This document shows positions 43,442 through 54,916 of a stretch of DNA of 64,000 bases, in pieces. Under the pieces are notes generated by a model. The model was not told the DNA's origin. It saw nothing but the letters and a program-made list of their open reading frames with translations, and did not search any database. A program made the translations under genes and the position numbers. How positions within the stretch are numbered: position 1 is the stretch's first letter; the number at the start of each line of letters is the position of its first letter. This DNA comes from Pinus tabuliformis. Its lineage: Eukaryota; Streptophyta; Pinopsida; Pinales; Pinaceae. The stretch is from the NCBI GenBank assembly GCA_031772625.1, contig CM062815.1, positions 117,560,989-117,624,988 on the forward strand. The letters are read 5' to 3'.

Positions 43442-46059
43442 ATGGTTCAAACCTTGCACTGGATGGGCAGAATGTGTTTGTCATGCATGCATGTAGGATG
43501 TATATGTGCTTGTTATGTAAGAATGGTCGTAGTCATTGTTGTTGTGGTGATGTCATGCAAAATTTGATGGTGTTGTTGTTAGGATGTGTTTTTCATGAAT
43601 GCATGTCGATTGTATATGCATTTGTTATGCATGTCAATGTCTATATGTTATTATGCATGCATTATCATGGTTATAGTTATGCATGTATAGTAGGTCAAAC
43701 ATGCATTGTGAGGTCATTTTATGTAGTTTGATTCATCATGATGTTTTTGGTTGTTATGATGCTAATGTGTTGGTTGAGATAGAGCAAGAGATGCAGATTG
43801 TCAAAGTGAATTTGCGGCACTACAGTTCGGGGTGAGAGCAGATTGGCATATAGGTTTGTATGTTTGGTATGCAAGTATGTGGTTAATGGTTGTTATAATA
43901 ATTAGGGTTACTTATATGCTTATAATTCTATGGTTATTGTGGTTACATGTATGATAAATGCTAGTTGATCAGTGTAGTCATATGCACATGTGTCAGATAG
44001 TCATGAATGATAGTAACATGTTGTTGTATGCATTGTGGTCATGTGTCTGATGATTATGTTCATTGCACTTAAGATATTGATGTTATATATATCACACTAA
44101 TTTTGATTTGCCTATGCAGATGGGTAGGGTTATGACATTCAAGTACGAGACGACCTAATTATAATAGTGTGTTGTACTAATCTAGATTGAGTGTGCATAT
44201 GTGGTTGTTATGCATGAATGACAATTGTTTATAAGTTTATGATGTGAACATATTATCTAGTTATTGTTATGGATATCATAACCTTATTTATGTTTTAGTT
44301 GATGTGCTGTGAAGTTATATCGTGCTAATCTAGATTGATTTTGCAGACAAGATAGCCTCCCCTGAGATACATTAAGGTATGAGTTTGATTATGTCATCTA
44401 TTTGATGGTTTAGTGTTTGATTATATCATCTAGTTGATTTATTTAACATGGTGTGTTTGAAAGTTGTTTGAATGCTTGATTAATTGCATGATATGAGTAT
44501 GTGTTTGAAAGATTGCACGAATGAATGGTTTTGTTTTAGGATAGTTTTACTATCACATTATGTGTTAAGACAACTGATATGTACTTGAGTGTAAGTGTGT
44601 GCTAATTGTAGTATTATGATTTTGAATATTATTTAATTATGACATGGTTGTTAGTCTTGGAAAAGGTTGATTTCAATTAATAGACATCATGTTTTTATCC
44701 TTGGAACATGTGGCTGACATGTGTAAACAGTTGCAAGGAAACATGCTTGGTATTAGCATGACAAGGTAATAGTTGATTTGTTTTTATAATTACCCATTGT
44801 GTGATGTGACAGTACATAGTAAGACCCAATTGGAGAAGGGTATAAAGGTAAATGGAATGAATTGGGTAATAATTCCTTTGGCTATGTTTGGAAACCGCAA
44901 TTCCAAACAAATGAATGCTTCAAAGACAGGTTGTCTTCTTAACCTAGATTTTGTTTGATATTATGTGGATATATGTTATAATCCTAAACATGTATTTGAA
45001 AAATATATTAATCTGGTTTTCAGTGATGGTTGGATTCTTCAAGGGAAAGGAGTCCCTTGAGAGATGATATATGTACGAGTTTAGTTATAATATGATGCAG
45101 GGATTGCATGGAAAAAGAGACTGCCATGAAATAAGCTCAGGTTGAGCTTTCCTTTGGAAGTAGCGGGAAGCCATGGGATTGAGTCATGGTGTTTGTTGCT
45201 AATATTGTGCTTTTGGTCTTTTATGATTTGTTGCACTTGATTTGCAGTTTTTTTATGTTTAGTGTATGGTCATACCACTTTGTTTGAGGTGTCTTATTGT
45301 TATTGGTTTTGCATGGTTTTCTTCTTGATTGTTATTTCTCTTGTCTTTTATGTTTTGTGGTCTTGTGAATTGGTTAGGAAAGAGGAAATTTAATGGAGCT
45401 CAAGGAGAGATGAATGGAACCCAATAGGTAATGTAAGACCTGGTTGAAGATTGGTGCATGTATAAGAGCAATGGAAGGCAAGAGTATGACAATCAGTTGA
45501 GTTGGTTGGGTCCATTGGGATTAAATGGATTTGAGGCATCAGATGCCTTGGCTATGTTGGGAATGATTGTTCTTAATGTTGTGCGTGGTGTGCACAGATA
45601 AAGAAAGATCTCTTAACCTTGACCTTATGATATCTGGTAAGTGTGTTGTGACTATGATTATGTTTATGTTTATATATGCATATTTATGTGTATGTATGTA
45701 TGTACGTCATTGTCTAACAGGGTCATCAGGAATCATTCTTGTGGAGGAATAATTTCTTATGCAAGTGAATAGCATGAAGGAGTTCCTGGGATTATGACGA
45801 ATCAAGTGGGAAGAGTAGCCCTGACATATCTTCAATGTCATTATCATATGGATATGAATTGATATTATATGCTTATGTTATGCCTATGTTATGGATAGGT
45901 AATGTTGAGGGATACATCAGCGAAACAGAAGTAATGTGATTTGCGACATGTTGGGATAAGCATGGATGGTGGAAAGACACTTGAAACAAGGTTTCCTGGT
46001 GGAAACAGTGTGGTCTCTGGATGTGTGGTACTATTGTTGTGTGTATGTTGTATATGTTT
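43442..46059 (+). other. Element D internal region, non-coding part 1
   Basis: No gag or pol motif is visible in six frames. The sequence is T/G-rich on the + strand with repeated words such as GCATGCATGT, TATATGCATTTGTTATG and TGATTTTGCAG. It contains splice-like pairs (for example TTTTGCAG at about 44340 and CTGGTAAGTG at about 45632), but no conserved exon. Related blocks near 44817-44945 and 45433-45640 (AAGACC..TTGGAGAA and CCTTGGCTATGTT words) hint at an internal duplication. Confidence 0.5.
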
Positions 46060-47110
46060 CACCTGTGATGTTGTGTGCATGCGGTGTTGTGTATATATAG
46101 TGTGTGTACATGTTATTTATGCAATGTTATGTACAGGGTCGTACAGATAGTGTTGTGTATATGTTGTTTATCCAGTGCTAAGTACAGACGGCGTTGTGTA
46201 CATGATAGATATGCAATGTTGTGTACATATAATGTTGTATGCATGTTGTATGTGTGGTGTTATGTAAATATGGTGTTTTGTGCATGTTGGATATGCAGAG
46301 TAGTGTACATATGGTGCTTTGTGCATGTTGCATATGTGATGATGTGTACATATGGCATGGTGTACATGTTGTACATATGATGTTATCTACATGTGGTGTG
46401 GTGTGTATGATTGTACAAGCAATGTTGTGTGCATGTGGTGTCGTGTACATGTTGTACATGGGGTGTTGTGTGCATGTGGTGTTGTGTATATGTCGTGCAC
46501 GTGGTGCTATGTACATGTGGTGTTGTGTACATGTTGTGCATATGGTGTTGTGTAAATGTGGTGTTGTGTAAATGTGGTGTTGTGTACATGTTGTGCAAGT
46601 GGTGTGGTGTACATGAGGCATTGTGTACATGTTGTGTAGGTGGTGTCATGTACATGTGGTATTGTGTACACGTTGTGCAGGTAGTGTTTTGTATAGGTCG
46701 TATTGTGCACATGTTGTACATGTGGTATTGTGTGCATGTCATACATGTTGTGTTGTGCACATGTGGTATTTTTTGCATGTTATACATGTTATTTTGTGTA
46801 CATGTGATATTCTGTATGTGCATTGTATTCATTGTGTTGTACTTTGTGTATGTGCATTGTTTATTCATTGTGTTGTACTTTGTGTATGTATATGTGTGAT
46901 GTTGTACATTGGGTATAGGTGTATGTATTGTGTTGTGTTGTACACCAGGTGTACGCATATACATGTATTGTGGCGTACACTAGATTCATGTGTATGTGTT
47001 GTGTTTGTACGTTGGGTGTAGGTGTATGTGTTGTACATCATGTGTAGATGCATGTATTGTGTGGTGTTGTATGTTGTGTCTGGGTGTGTGTGTGAGATCT
47101 ACATTGTGTG
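46060..47110 (+). repeat. GT-rich minisatellite in element D
   Basis: About 1 kb of degenerate repeats is built from TGTTGTGTACATGTGG and TGTTGTGTACATGTTGTGCA words. The basic period is near 17 bp, apparently grouped in threes (about 51 bp). It is alternating purine-pyrimidine over long stretches. Because three basic units are divisible by three, several frames stay open on both strands and give Cys/Val- or Thr/His-rich nonsense proteins. These are not genes. Confidence 0.85.
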
Positions 47111-48494
47111 TATGTGTATGTGATTGAACAAAAGAAAAAGGCATTGGGTGTTTTTTTGGGTGTGGAAACCGATTCAGTGTGTGTACGGAAAGAACAAAGG
47201 TAGAAGAAATAGACCAATTAAAGGATAAGTATCAGTATTTCATTTCAGTTATTTTATGTAGGTGATCTATGATTATGGTTTATGATAGTTACATGTGATA
47301 TATGACTATGGTTTATGATGATTGCATGTGAAATATGATTCTAATTTATGATGGCTGTGTTTTGAGCTAACCATGTGTGATATGTTTATACATGATGATT
47401 TGATCAAAAACTAGTTTGAATTTTTGTGACATGAAGTAAACAGAATTGCAGGTGTACCTTATTAACGAGCTATCAATGAGGTATGATTTGAATTTATTTA
47501 AATATATTTTAAATGTAATGGCAGTTATGTGCTTGGTAAAGGAAAGCATGGAAATGCCTACTTTGGGTGGTTACAGAGAAATCGATTGCAAGAATTAGCA
47601 GCATCAGTGAAATAAATTGGAACATGCAACAATATATTGATAAAGCACTTCAGGAGTAGGGCCATTGTGGGACATTTGTACCCAATAGTGTCCATTGATT
47701 TCCATTAGAATTCTATGGCCAGTATGATGGTTTTGAGGTAGGGATATGGCTTGGCTTTTTGACCTTTCGATGAGAGGAAACCTTGCCAAGTGAGCGTCGC
47801 TCGAGGGACTATATAGCAGAGAAGGGGATGCTCACAGAAGTTGGAAGGTGTGTGACTACATGGAAGGGGGTGAACGAATTTCTCGAGGGACTATGTAGTG
47901 GAGAAGGGAAGGTTAGGGATGGATTTGTTTTGGTCATTAGCATTTCTAGATGGAATCATATGCACACTAGGAATGTGCCCTGGAACAAAGAGTCTGTAAT
48001 TGTTCATTGAGAGAACACATGGCACAGGATTATAGCACTAGACATTGGATGCAGCTTTGAATTTACCAGTGGATTTTGGACTTCCTGGGAAGGAGGTGAA
48101 TCCTGGTGTTATTTTGAGGATGGAGATGTGAGCCTTTGGATTCCCTTGTCATGGATGCAGGAATAATATCCTTTTATTTGTTGGTTGATAAAATGTGCAT
48201 ATGTGTATATTATTGTAAATAATTTATCGAGCTGGATTTATAAATATCCATAGACAGTATGATTATTTTTTGGTTGAAACAAATGTGTATAAGAGTATAT
48301 GTGGTTGTTATTGTAAATATCGTAATGAGTTGTGTTATAAATCTCCAGTAAATGGTATGGTTGTCATGTTTTCAATAGGATGTCATCATAAATTTTGTAA
48401 CAAATTGTGTTATAAAGCTCCATGGGTAGTATGTTTTGGTTGTCAACAATCTTATTGGTTGTAGGTGGCATTGAACATCGAGGACAGTGTTCCC
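47111..48494 (+). other. Element D internal region, non-coding part 2
   Basis: No recognised gene. Three units of about 40 bp (TATGATTATGGTTTATGAT..TTACATGTGA) lie at 47267-47360. A CTCGAGGGACTAT(A/G)TAG(C/T)(A/G)GAGAAGGG motif occurs twice (about 47802 and 47883). Near 48465 a GGCATTGAACATCGAGGACAGTG stretch resembles the gene-end context of some gypsy elements and may be the last remnant of pol. Confidence 0.45.
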
Positions 48495-48510
48495 CCAAGG
48501 GGGAGGGTTC
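48495..48510 (+). other. Element D polypurine tract
   Basis: CAAGGGGGAGGGTTC directly precedes the LTR start TGTAATATCC at 48511. Confidence 0.75.
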
Positions 48511-50534
48511 TGTAATATCCCCGGTTAAAAATCCATGTAAATATAAAAATAAGACCAACGTCATGCGACATGTATTCCAAGTTGAAGGGTGGGAAAAACA
48601 TCTTAGTGGGTGTGAATTTGGTTTATTATTGCTAAAGGAAATTGGAAAAGTCAATGACAAAGGCTTTGGAAAGTTAAAGTGGAGTTTATTGGCATTTTAT
48701 TTATGAAAATAATGGAAATAGGATAAAATGAAGGTGAAAGGTCACAAGTTGCATGCGATGAGTAAAATGAAGCAAAATAATGGAAATTGAAGAAAATAGA
48801 GGCCTCATTGATAAAAAGGCTTCTAAGGATTAGTTCATAACCTTTTTTTAGTTCAATTTTGTAGCTCTCTCTCTATTCTCTCTCTCTCTCTCACTCTTGG
48901 ACACTTACAGTTTTCTTGGAGCACTTCAGCATTAGATCAAGAAAAGAAAAGAAGGCAAAGGAAAGCAAGGATCAAGAAAGGAAGAGCGGGATATAGTAGC
49001 TACAGTGGGATTGTTTGCAGGTATCGATTTACATGTGTGATTTCCTTTCTAGTTTTATCATGCATGGTTATGCATGTGTGTTCTTGGTTCTGTTGTTGTC
49101 ATTGGCATGGATTTTTCCAGGTGTGACAGTGTTTTTTAGCCTAGCCTTGCCATTTTCGAATAGCCTTGAGGTGATGGGTTCTCATGTTGTGGTGGAGTTG
49201 GATTTCTAGATGGATTCGAAGTTGAGTGAGGTGGATCTCTAAAAGGAAGAACACATGTCCTAGTGATCCCTGAACTAGATTTTGGATCACGGTAGAGCCA
49301 CAACCTAGTAACCCTTCAACCAGACTATGAGTTGTGGTAAACCCAAATTTTGTGTTGCCTTGATGGGCCTAGGAATCCTCGACCAGTGAATGGCATGATA
49401 TACAGTAAATCCTAGAGGTGGTTGCCCTTGATCAAGCCTAGGAATCCTTGGCCAATGAATGGCAGGATATATAGTAAATCCTAGAGGGTGGTGTCTCAAT
49501 CATGGCCTAGTGATCCCTGAATCGAACTATGGATTGTAGTAAACCCTAAGGACTAGGAGACAGTAAAATTCCTCAAAGTGTACATGGATAAATCTGGTGG
49601 CATCCATGCTCATTCAGTTCTTTTTTGGTTATGAGTCCCACATTCATGCTTGGAATATGGCACGAGGGTGATTGGTTGAAAGAAGGATTTGGTTCATCCA
49701 ATCTATGGTAAGGTGGTAAGTGGAAGTCCCAAACCTCGTCCTTGGTATTTCATGTGTAATGTACTGGTTCATATGAGGTATTTATGGTTTTTGTATCCTT
49801 TTTATTTTTGTTGGTTATATGTTGGTTATGAGCATGTTTTATGACAGTGATAATGTATTGCTCTCATCCTTTTTAAGTTGATAAATAAATGGACAATGAA
49901 TATATGACCTAATAGATGATAATGCAACTAATTTGCTAAGGCATCAATGTTCCTTATGAATCACAGTTAAGTATGAGATTCTTATGCTCAGATCTGTTGT
50001 TATGACTTGTAGATTACATGTGCATAATGTGTTTGACGAAATGTGTGTCATGGTTAGGCTTGATTAGGTCAAGTTCTTGATTAAGTTTTATGTTATAAGC
50101 TTTGTCTTGGTGTCATTTATTGTCTTGGAAAGCCCCATCAAGTTCTAGGCAGTGGTTTGGAGACTAGCCTTGAAAAAGTGGGTTAAATCTCGTAGTCTCT
50201 AGTATAGAACTGGTTAAAAAGGACTACAGTCTCTCCCTTGCAGACATTATGGGAGAAATTGGAGGGTCCCGTTGGATTGAATGCCCATTTAATGGGAGTG
50301 AATGGGGGTTTAATTCATTGAAATGCTAGGTTAACTCAGGAGTTGGGCACCTAGAGTGGTGGATTAGCTCCTGAGGGTCCTGCAACACCTAAGGGAGGTT
50401 TGTAAAGTGTTGGTTCATCAGTTTCACTTCCTTAACTGCACCTAGGGAGTTGAATCATATCATAGTAACCATTCATCACATGTTTACCCCGGTATACCGG
50501 TTAGCTTGGGTAAATGTGGGAGGAGGGTGTTACA
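48511..50534 (+). repeat. Element D 3' LTR
   Basis: 2,024 bp, TGTAATATCCCCGG...GGAGGGTGTTACA. This copy lacks element E, so it shows the empty insertion site. A TC-rich run lies at 48868-48898 (CTCTCTCTCTATTCTCTC). Confidence 0.88.
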
Positions 50535-51250
50535 CATGAATTCTACGAACTTAGAGAATGTCTCATCTTTCTTTTGATGAAAAAGATCTAGCACTTCCAT
50601 GAGAAGTAATCAATAAAAATTACAAAATATTTCTGACTAGCAGTGGAGGCTATCGAGAAAGGTTCACAAACATCAGAGTGGATCCTTTCAAGGACTGCAT
50701 GCACTTTTTAATCTTGATCATGGAATGTGGATTTTCTGTGCTTCCCCAAAGTACATCCTTTGCATACATCTTATTGCTTAGGTGTTCCTTTGGGGAGACC
50801 TATGATTATCTGTTGCATCATTCTTTAGGGCACCATGATGCAAATGGCCAAGTCTTATGAGCCAAAGTTCACTGACATCACGGCTCTAAACCTTCACCAC
50901 ATTTGTGTTTAATGCAACACAGTATTCCACATATAACTTATACAGGTTCTTCACACGAACACCAATCTGCTTCACTTGCCTTGTGGCTATGTGTCTCAGG
51001 AATGTTTTTCCTTCGCTGAAGATCACATCATAACCATGGTCTTCCAAAACTGCAATAGAGACGAGATTTTTATTTAGGCCCGAAACAAACATGAAATCAT
51101 TGAGCCTGAGGGGGGAGCCTGACTCCCTCTAAAAGGTGACTATACCTATCCTTGTCATGCTATACCTTCTTTCGTCTCCCATCTTGATGTGCATCTACAA
51201 ATATTTTTCTTCTAGGTCACTAAAAATGTCTCTACACCCTGTCATGTGGA
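50535..51250 (-). pseudogene. Element C pol, 5' part (protease end and integrase start; broken)
   Basis: Read on the - strand. Around 51092-50886 lies the copia segment linking protease to integrase (LNKNLVSIAVLEDHGYDVIF, typical of the end of the protease region). The integrase start follows (LERIHSDVCEPF near 50690, FVIFIDYFSWKC near 50610). It stops at 50535 where element D inserted and continues at 35497. Several stops (for example after SWKC) break it. Confidence 0.78.
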
Positions 51251-52210
51251 ACGATACACCTAAGTCCAAGTACCACACGCTCCTCATCACTATGTTGGCC
51301 ATGCATGTGAGAAGGGTAAAGTAGAGCTCAAACTGTGAAGCCAAGGCTTCACTGGATGCTCCTCCTCAGTTCTTCTTGCTTGATTTTTGTGTGGAAACTT
51401 CGTGGCACAGTGCCCAAATTGGTGACAATGGAAGCATTTAATTTTGAAAAAAGCTTTCTTCTTTCCCCCTTGATTGGATTCTGGTTTGGATTGATATTTC
51501 TTCCCGTTTCCCTTCTTTTCCTTTCTAACCAATGCAAATTTTTCTTCATCCTCACCCTTGGATGAAGTCCCATCTCTAGTATTCCACCTTATTTCCTCAT
51601 GTACCAAATCGAACCATAAGTGTTCCCAATTCAGTAGTTTCTCCCTCCCATTCACCCAATCTTGATAGCTATGCCAGCTCTTGGGAAGGCCTAGAAGGAC
51701 TAGGCTTGGGCCAAGTCTTCTTCAGGGATAGTAACACCGACCCCACCAATTTCATCATGACACCATGTAAAATTGCTCAAATACCATGGAATTGTGCCAT
51801 TCTTCTGCATCTTGATACTTCGAATTTTATCCCTGCGCACCAACTTCTTGTGGTCACTATTATTCTCGATCAATTTTGTCAGTTCTTTCCACATTTCGAA
51901 TGAAGCTTCTTTTCTGTGGAGATTTGAGACAATGGGATCATGTACTCCCTCCAATATTATTCTCCTTGCCTTGGCTACATCTTTCTTCCATTGAGCAAGG
52001 TTTTGGGCATCAAAATCTGGTGGTTTTGCAACATTTATCTTGATTTATTCTAGCAATCCATTGTCATCCAATACTACCTCCATGCGATCCTCTCATGCAA
52101 AAAAAAATAGAGGTTCCTTACAAGGCATACTCTAGCCTTATTCCGTTGAAGGTCAACTTCTCATCTCTGAAGAGATCCTTTCGTACTGAACTCCAAATTC
52201 GAACCTCCTG
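51251..52210 (-). pseudogene. Element C gag (broken)
   Basis: Read from about 52140 on the - strand. It has MEVVLDDNGLLE, then AQWKKDVAKARRIILEGV and SFEMWKELTKLIENN, typical of the UBN2 copia capsid. A second piece is at 51655-51290 with a Lys/Glu-rich region. The knuckle CFHCHQFGHCATKF has its last Cys changed to Phe. Stops and a shift lie near 52050 and between 51700 and 51655. Confidence 0.8.
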
Positions 52211-52245
52211 AGAAACAACTTCGAAATTCTTGCTCTAACGTGAAT

Positions 52246-52260
52246 CCTGCTCTAATACCA
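52246..52260 (-). other. Element C primer-binding site
   Basis: On the - strand TGGTATTAGAGCAGG directly follows the LTR end ATTTCTACA; one change from the iMet type. Confidence 0.8.
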
Positions 52261-53130
52261 TGTAGAAATTACAATGTAGATTTACAAATTCTCATGAAGC
52301 TTTAATCAAAATCACAAGACAAAAACCTACTCTATTGCTTTGTGGACATTAATTCATAATCTAGAAAAAAAATATTTAGACATGCAATAATAAATAACAC
52401 ACATGCAACAAGTATTTTTCCTGGGGAAAGCAAACTGCTAAAAAACCCCAATGCCTACTTGAATTAAATCAGAAGAATAAATATGTATTACAATTGCTTT
52501 GTTCAACTGATCATGCCTACAAGTGCATAAGCTATCTCTCTGCTCACTGAAAGGCTCTGAACTAGATTTAGTCAATTTTTTCCTCTACTTGAGCTCTTAT
52601 TTCCTTGCATTGTTCCTTTAGAAATTAGGCCCCTATTATTTAGGAAATTTTTCAAATTAATTGTGTAGTTCCTTTAGGTTAATATTTTTACTGCATGCAA
52701 CACTTGTACACTCAATATTAGTCTATAATCGATGTTACACCACCTTGGAATCTCCACCTCAACTAGGTAACTTGAATTCTCTGCATGCACTAGCTACTTT
52801 GGGTTGACTGATCAGTTAACTGGATGATCACTAAGGTTTACTGAAGTCCCACTGCTTAACTGACCTTCCACTAGTTCCTCCAAAAGTTGGAACTAGTTTA
52901 ATTGAAAACAACCTTAGATAACTGACCTTAATTACTAGAAATTAGCAATCACACATGTTGAACTAAACTCTATCTCCTCCAACTTGAATTTACTAAGTAA
53001 ACTGGGTGACACAAGCCATGTCACACAAGTTAACATCATCCAAGTTGTCTGCTAATGTGGAAATTCAAATTTTCTCAATTTAATCAAAAGGAAAAATCAA
53101 ACTGAGAATTTCTTGCTACATTTTTCAACA
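52261..53130 (-). repeat. Element C 5' LTR
   Basis: 870 bp, TGTAGAAATTACAATG...TTTTTCAACA on the + strand, aligning throughout with 30131-30998 (roughly 88% identity by eye). Confidence 0.88.
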
Positions 53131-53172
53131 ATTTAAAATTATTAAATCAAATATCATAAAATTATTGCATCA

Positions 53173-53221
<49 letters not shown>

Positions 53222-53222
53222 T
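53173..53222. repeat. (TG)n-(GA)n microsatellite
   Basis: (TG)13 at 53173-53199 is followed by TA and (GA)11 to 53222. Confidence 0.95.
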
Positions 53223-54229
53223 TCCATCATTTTGATTTGTTACCTCAATATTGCAGGAAAAGGATATGCTAATTTAAGGGGTTAAAATGTCATAATAGTG
53301 GTGACTATCATAGTGACTCCCCTTTTTCACATAATACATCATGTTGAATCCCCATTTCCAAAAGACTAATTGTTTGTAATGCTCCTGAGATAATCAGGGA
53401 ATTTCACCGAAATCAAGTTAACCAGAGGATCTCATAAGACTAATTACTCACCATGCTCCTAAGATCATCATGTAATTTCACTGAAATGTAAATGTTAGTG
53501 TAATGCAATATTGTTATTAAATCAAGTATTAATATTAAATAGTTAATTATAATATTAATATTATTAAGTTCAATATAATATTAAATTTAATATTTTTGGA
53601 TTAATATAATAATAATTTTAACGTAATATTACATTCGATATACTATAATATATTAAGATATATTAATATTAAAATATATTATATATTAGCATATTAGGTT
53701 AAATAAATAAAAAATCAAAGGAAAAAAACAATAACTTCATTTATAGAATAAAAATAAAAATAAAAATTGTATATACACATCAATGTGTGTATACAAGGTT
53801 CTGCCCAAGTCCTTTCTATGGTGAGACATGTGATAATACAATCCATCAGTACAATATCATCCAATACAAAATAACCCACATAAGTTAGCATATAGACCAT
53901 CAAAAACGATTGTTGCCACAATATACAGCCTAACAAAATTTACATAGTAATCAACCAACAAGGCTTGTATAACAAGTCAAAAATAGATCTAACAAACATA
54001 AATTTTCCAAAAGTATATATAATTGTCATGGAACTAGAAACTAAATCATTGCATTAGGATTGTCCATAAAAGGAAGGTATTATAACTAGAAATTATCAAT
54101 GTTCATCCTTTCTTCAAATGACCATAACCCTGGAGCTAGTTGAAGTCCTTTCTTATAAAGTCAATATGCTCCATAGTTTCATTCCTTGTAAATATGAGAG
54201 CAAGAAAAAACATCATAAGAGATTTTTAA
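53223..54229. other. Spacer right of element C
   Basis: No gene. A 75-bp block (TAATT..TC/GTAATGCTCCT(G/A)AGAT.ATCA..(G/T)AATTTCAC(C/T)GAAAT) is duplicated at about 53367-53430 and 53440-53495. From 53505 to 53715 the sequence is nearly pure A/T made of AATATTAAT words. A 73-codon - strand frame at 53715-53936 has no recognisable domain. Confidence 0.45.
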
Positions 54230-54710
54230 CCTTATTAAATTCTCCAAAATGTGAAGATGTAATTTGTAACACTAGTGAATCTCTTTAACCCATATGAATA
54301 CAAGTAAAGAGTCACCAAAAACTTGTAATTGATCACAACCCTTATGCCTTGCAAAATCTGGTAAAGAGCGACATGCAAACAACTCAGCAAGATTATGTGT
54401 TCCTCTCCCAATACCCATGGATACTTTGAAGAAGTGTCATCGACATAAAAATAGAATAAATCCTCCACACACGAGATCATGCCCCTACGAGGCCCCATCA
54501 AAGAAAACCTAGGGTCATGATTTGTCAGGCTCCCCTATTGTAATTGTTCTAGTACTGGGAATAGAACAAGATTCTAGGAAATGTGAAATAATGGCCAAGA
54601 CATCAACAACCACCCGATCCGGAAAGGATGGCAAGTTTTGAAAAAATCCTTTATTTCTTGTTAACAGTGTGTCTCAATAGATGTGGAGAGGCAAGGTGTA
54701 ATATTCCTAA
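54230..54710 (-). pseudogene. LINE-type RNase H fragment
   Basis: On the - strand one frame reads FDGAS (about 54505), then GIGRGTHNLAELFACRSLPDF and LQVFGDSLLV (about 54420-54310). This is the pattern of the plant RNase H module at the end of many non-LTR retrotransposons: first Asp in FDGAS, Glu in NLAEL, Asp in FGDS. All three acidic residues are present, but stops break the frame near 54520, 54475 and 54285. No RT part is seen upstream, so it is a 5'-truncated or remnant copy. Confidence 0.6.
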
Positions 54711-54916
54711 TTGGAATCTAATAGCTAATACCAAGAAATGGACTAGGAACAATAAATAAACCAGAACTCATACACAATAATTAAAACACCAAAATGTCCA
54801 GCAACACATTGTAAGTCATTTTATTAATTTTATGATTTAAAAGTACATAAAATGAGTTGGAATTTTGGAACATGGGCTTGCTATGCAAGCTATGCAAACC
54901 CCATGTAGTACAACTT
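54711..54916. other. Spacer or LTR edge
   Basis: No gene. TGTAATATTCC at about 54696 could be an alternative left end of the element F LTR. Confidence 0.3.

Larger units (their letters stand above)
35503..50534 (+). mobile_element. Element D: LARD-like non-autonomous LTR retrotransposon
   Basis: The LTRs are about 2.0 kb: 35503-43426, interrupted by E, and 48511-50534. The PBS TGGTATCAGAGC (perfect) at 43430 and a PPT before 48511 are in place. The internal region of about 5.1 kb has no gag or pol that I can recognise. Without E the element is 9,147 bp. Flanking 5-mers CTTAA and CATGA each differ by one base from the CTTGA predicted from element C's integrase codons, so a decayed TSD is likely. 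Long LTRs, intact cis signals and no genes fit the LARD description (known type, first described in Triticeae). A normal element whose genes were replaced remains possible. Confidence 0.8.
30131..53130 (-). mobile_element. Element C: Ty1-copia retrotransposon split by S2 and D
   Basis: The LTRs are at 30131-30998 and 52261-53130, with a perfect target-site duplication ATTTA at 30126-30130 and 53131-53135. The PBS adjoins the right LTR and the purine tract adjoins the left one, so the element reads on the - strand. Both insertions lie in the integrase core. Subtracting them leaves 5,822 bp, a normal copia length. It lies 99 bp from the end of element A, in the opposite orientation. Confidence 0.92.

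Noticed and set aside
46075..47053. Long Cys/Val-rich (+) and Thr/His-rich (-) open frames up to 193 codons
   Set aside because: The minisatellite's higher-order period is divisible by three, so frames stay open by chance; no start context or domain.
46060..47110. CRISPR-like appearance of regularly repeated words
   Set aside because: Repeats are degenerate and contiguous without unique spacers, and the genome is plant.
47783..48010. 75-codon frame in element D interior
   Set aside because: Overlaps a duplicated CTCGAGGGACTAT motif and shows no domain; likely chance.
48868..48898. CT-rich run as a host promoter GAGA-type site
   Set aside because: It is inside the D 3' LTR and has a counterpart in the 5' LTR near 35860; no downstream gene.
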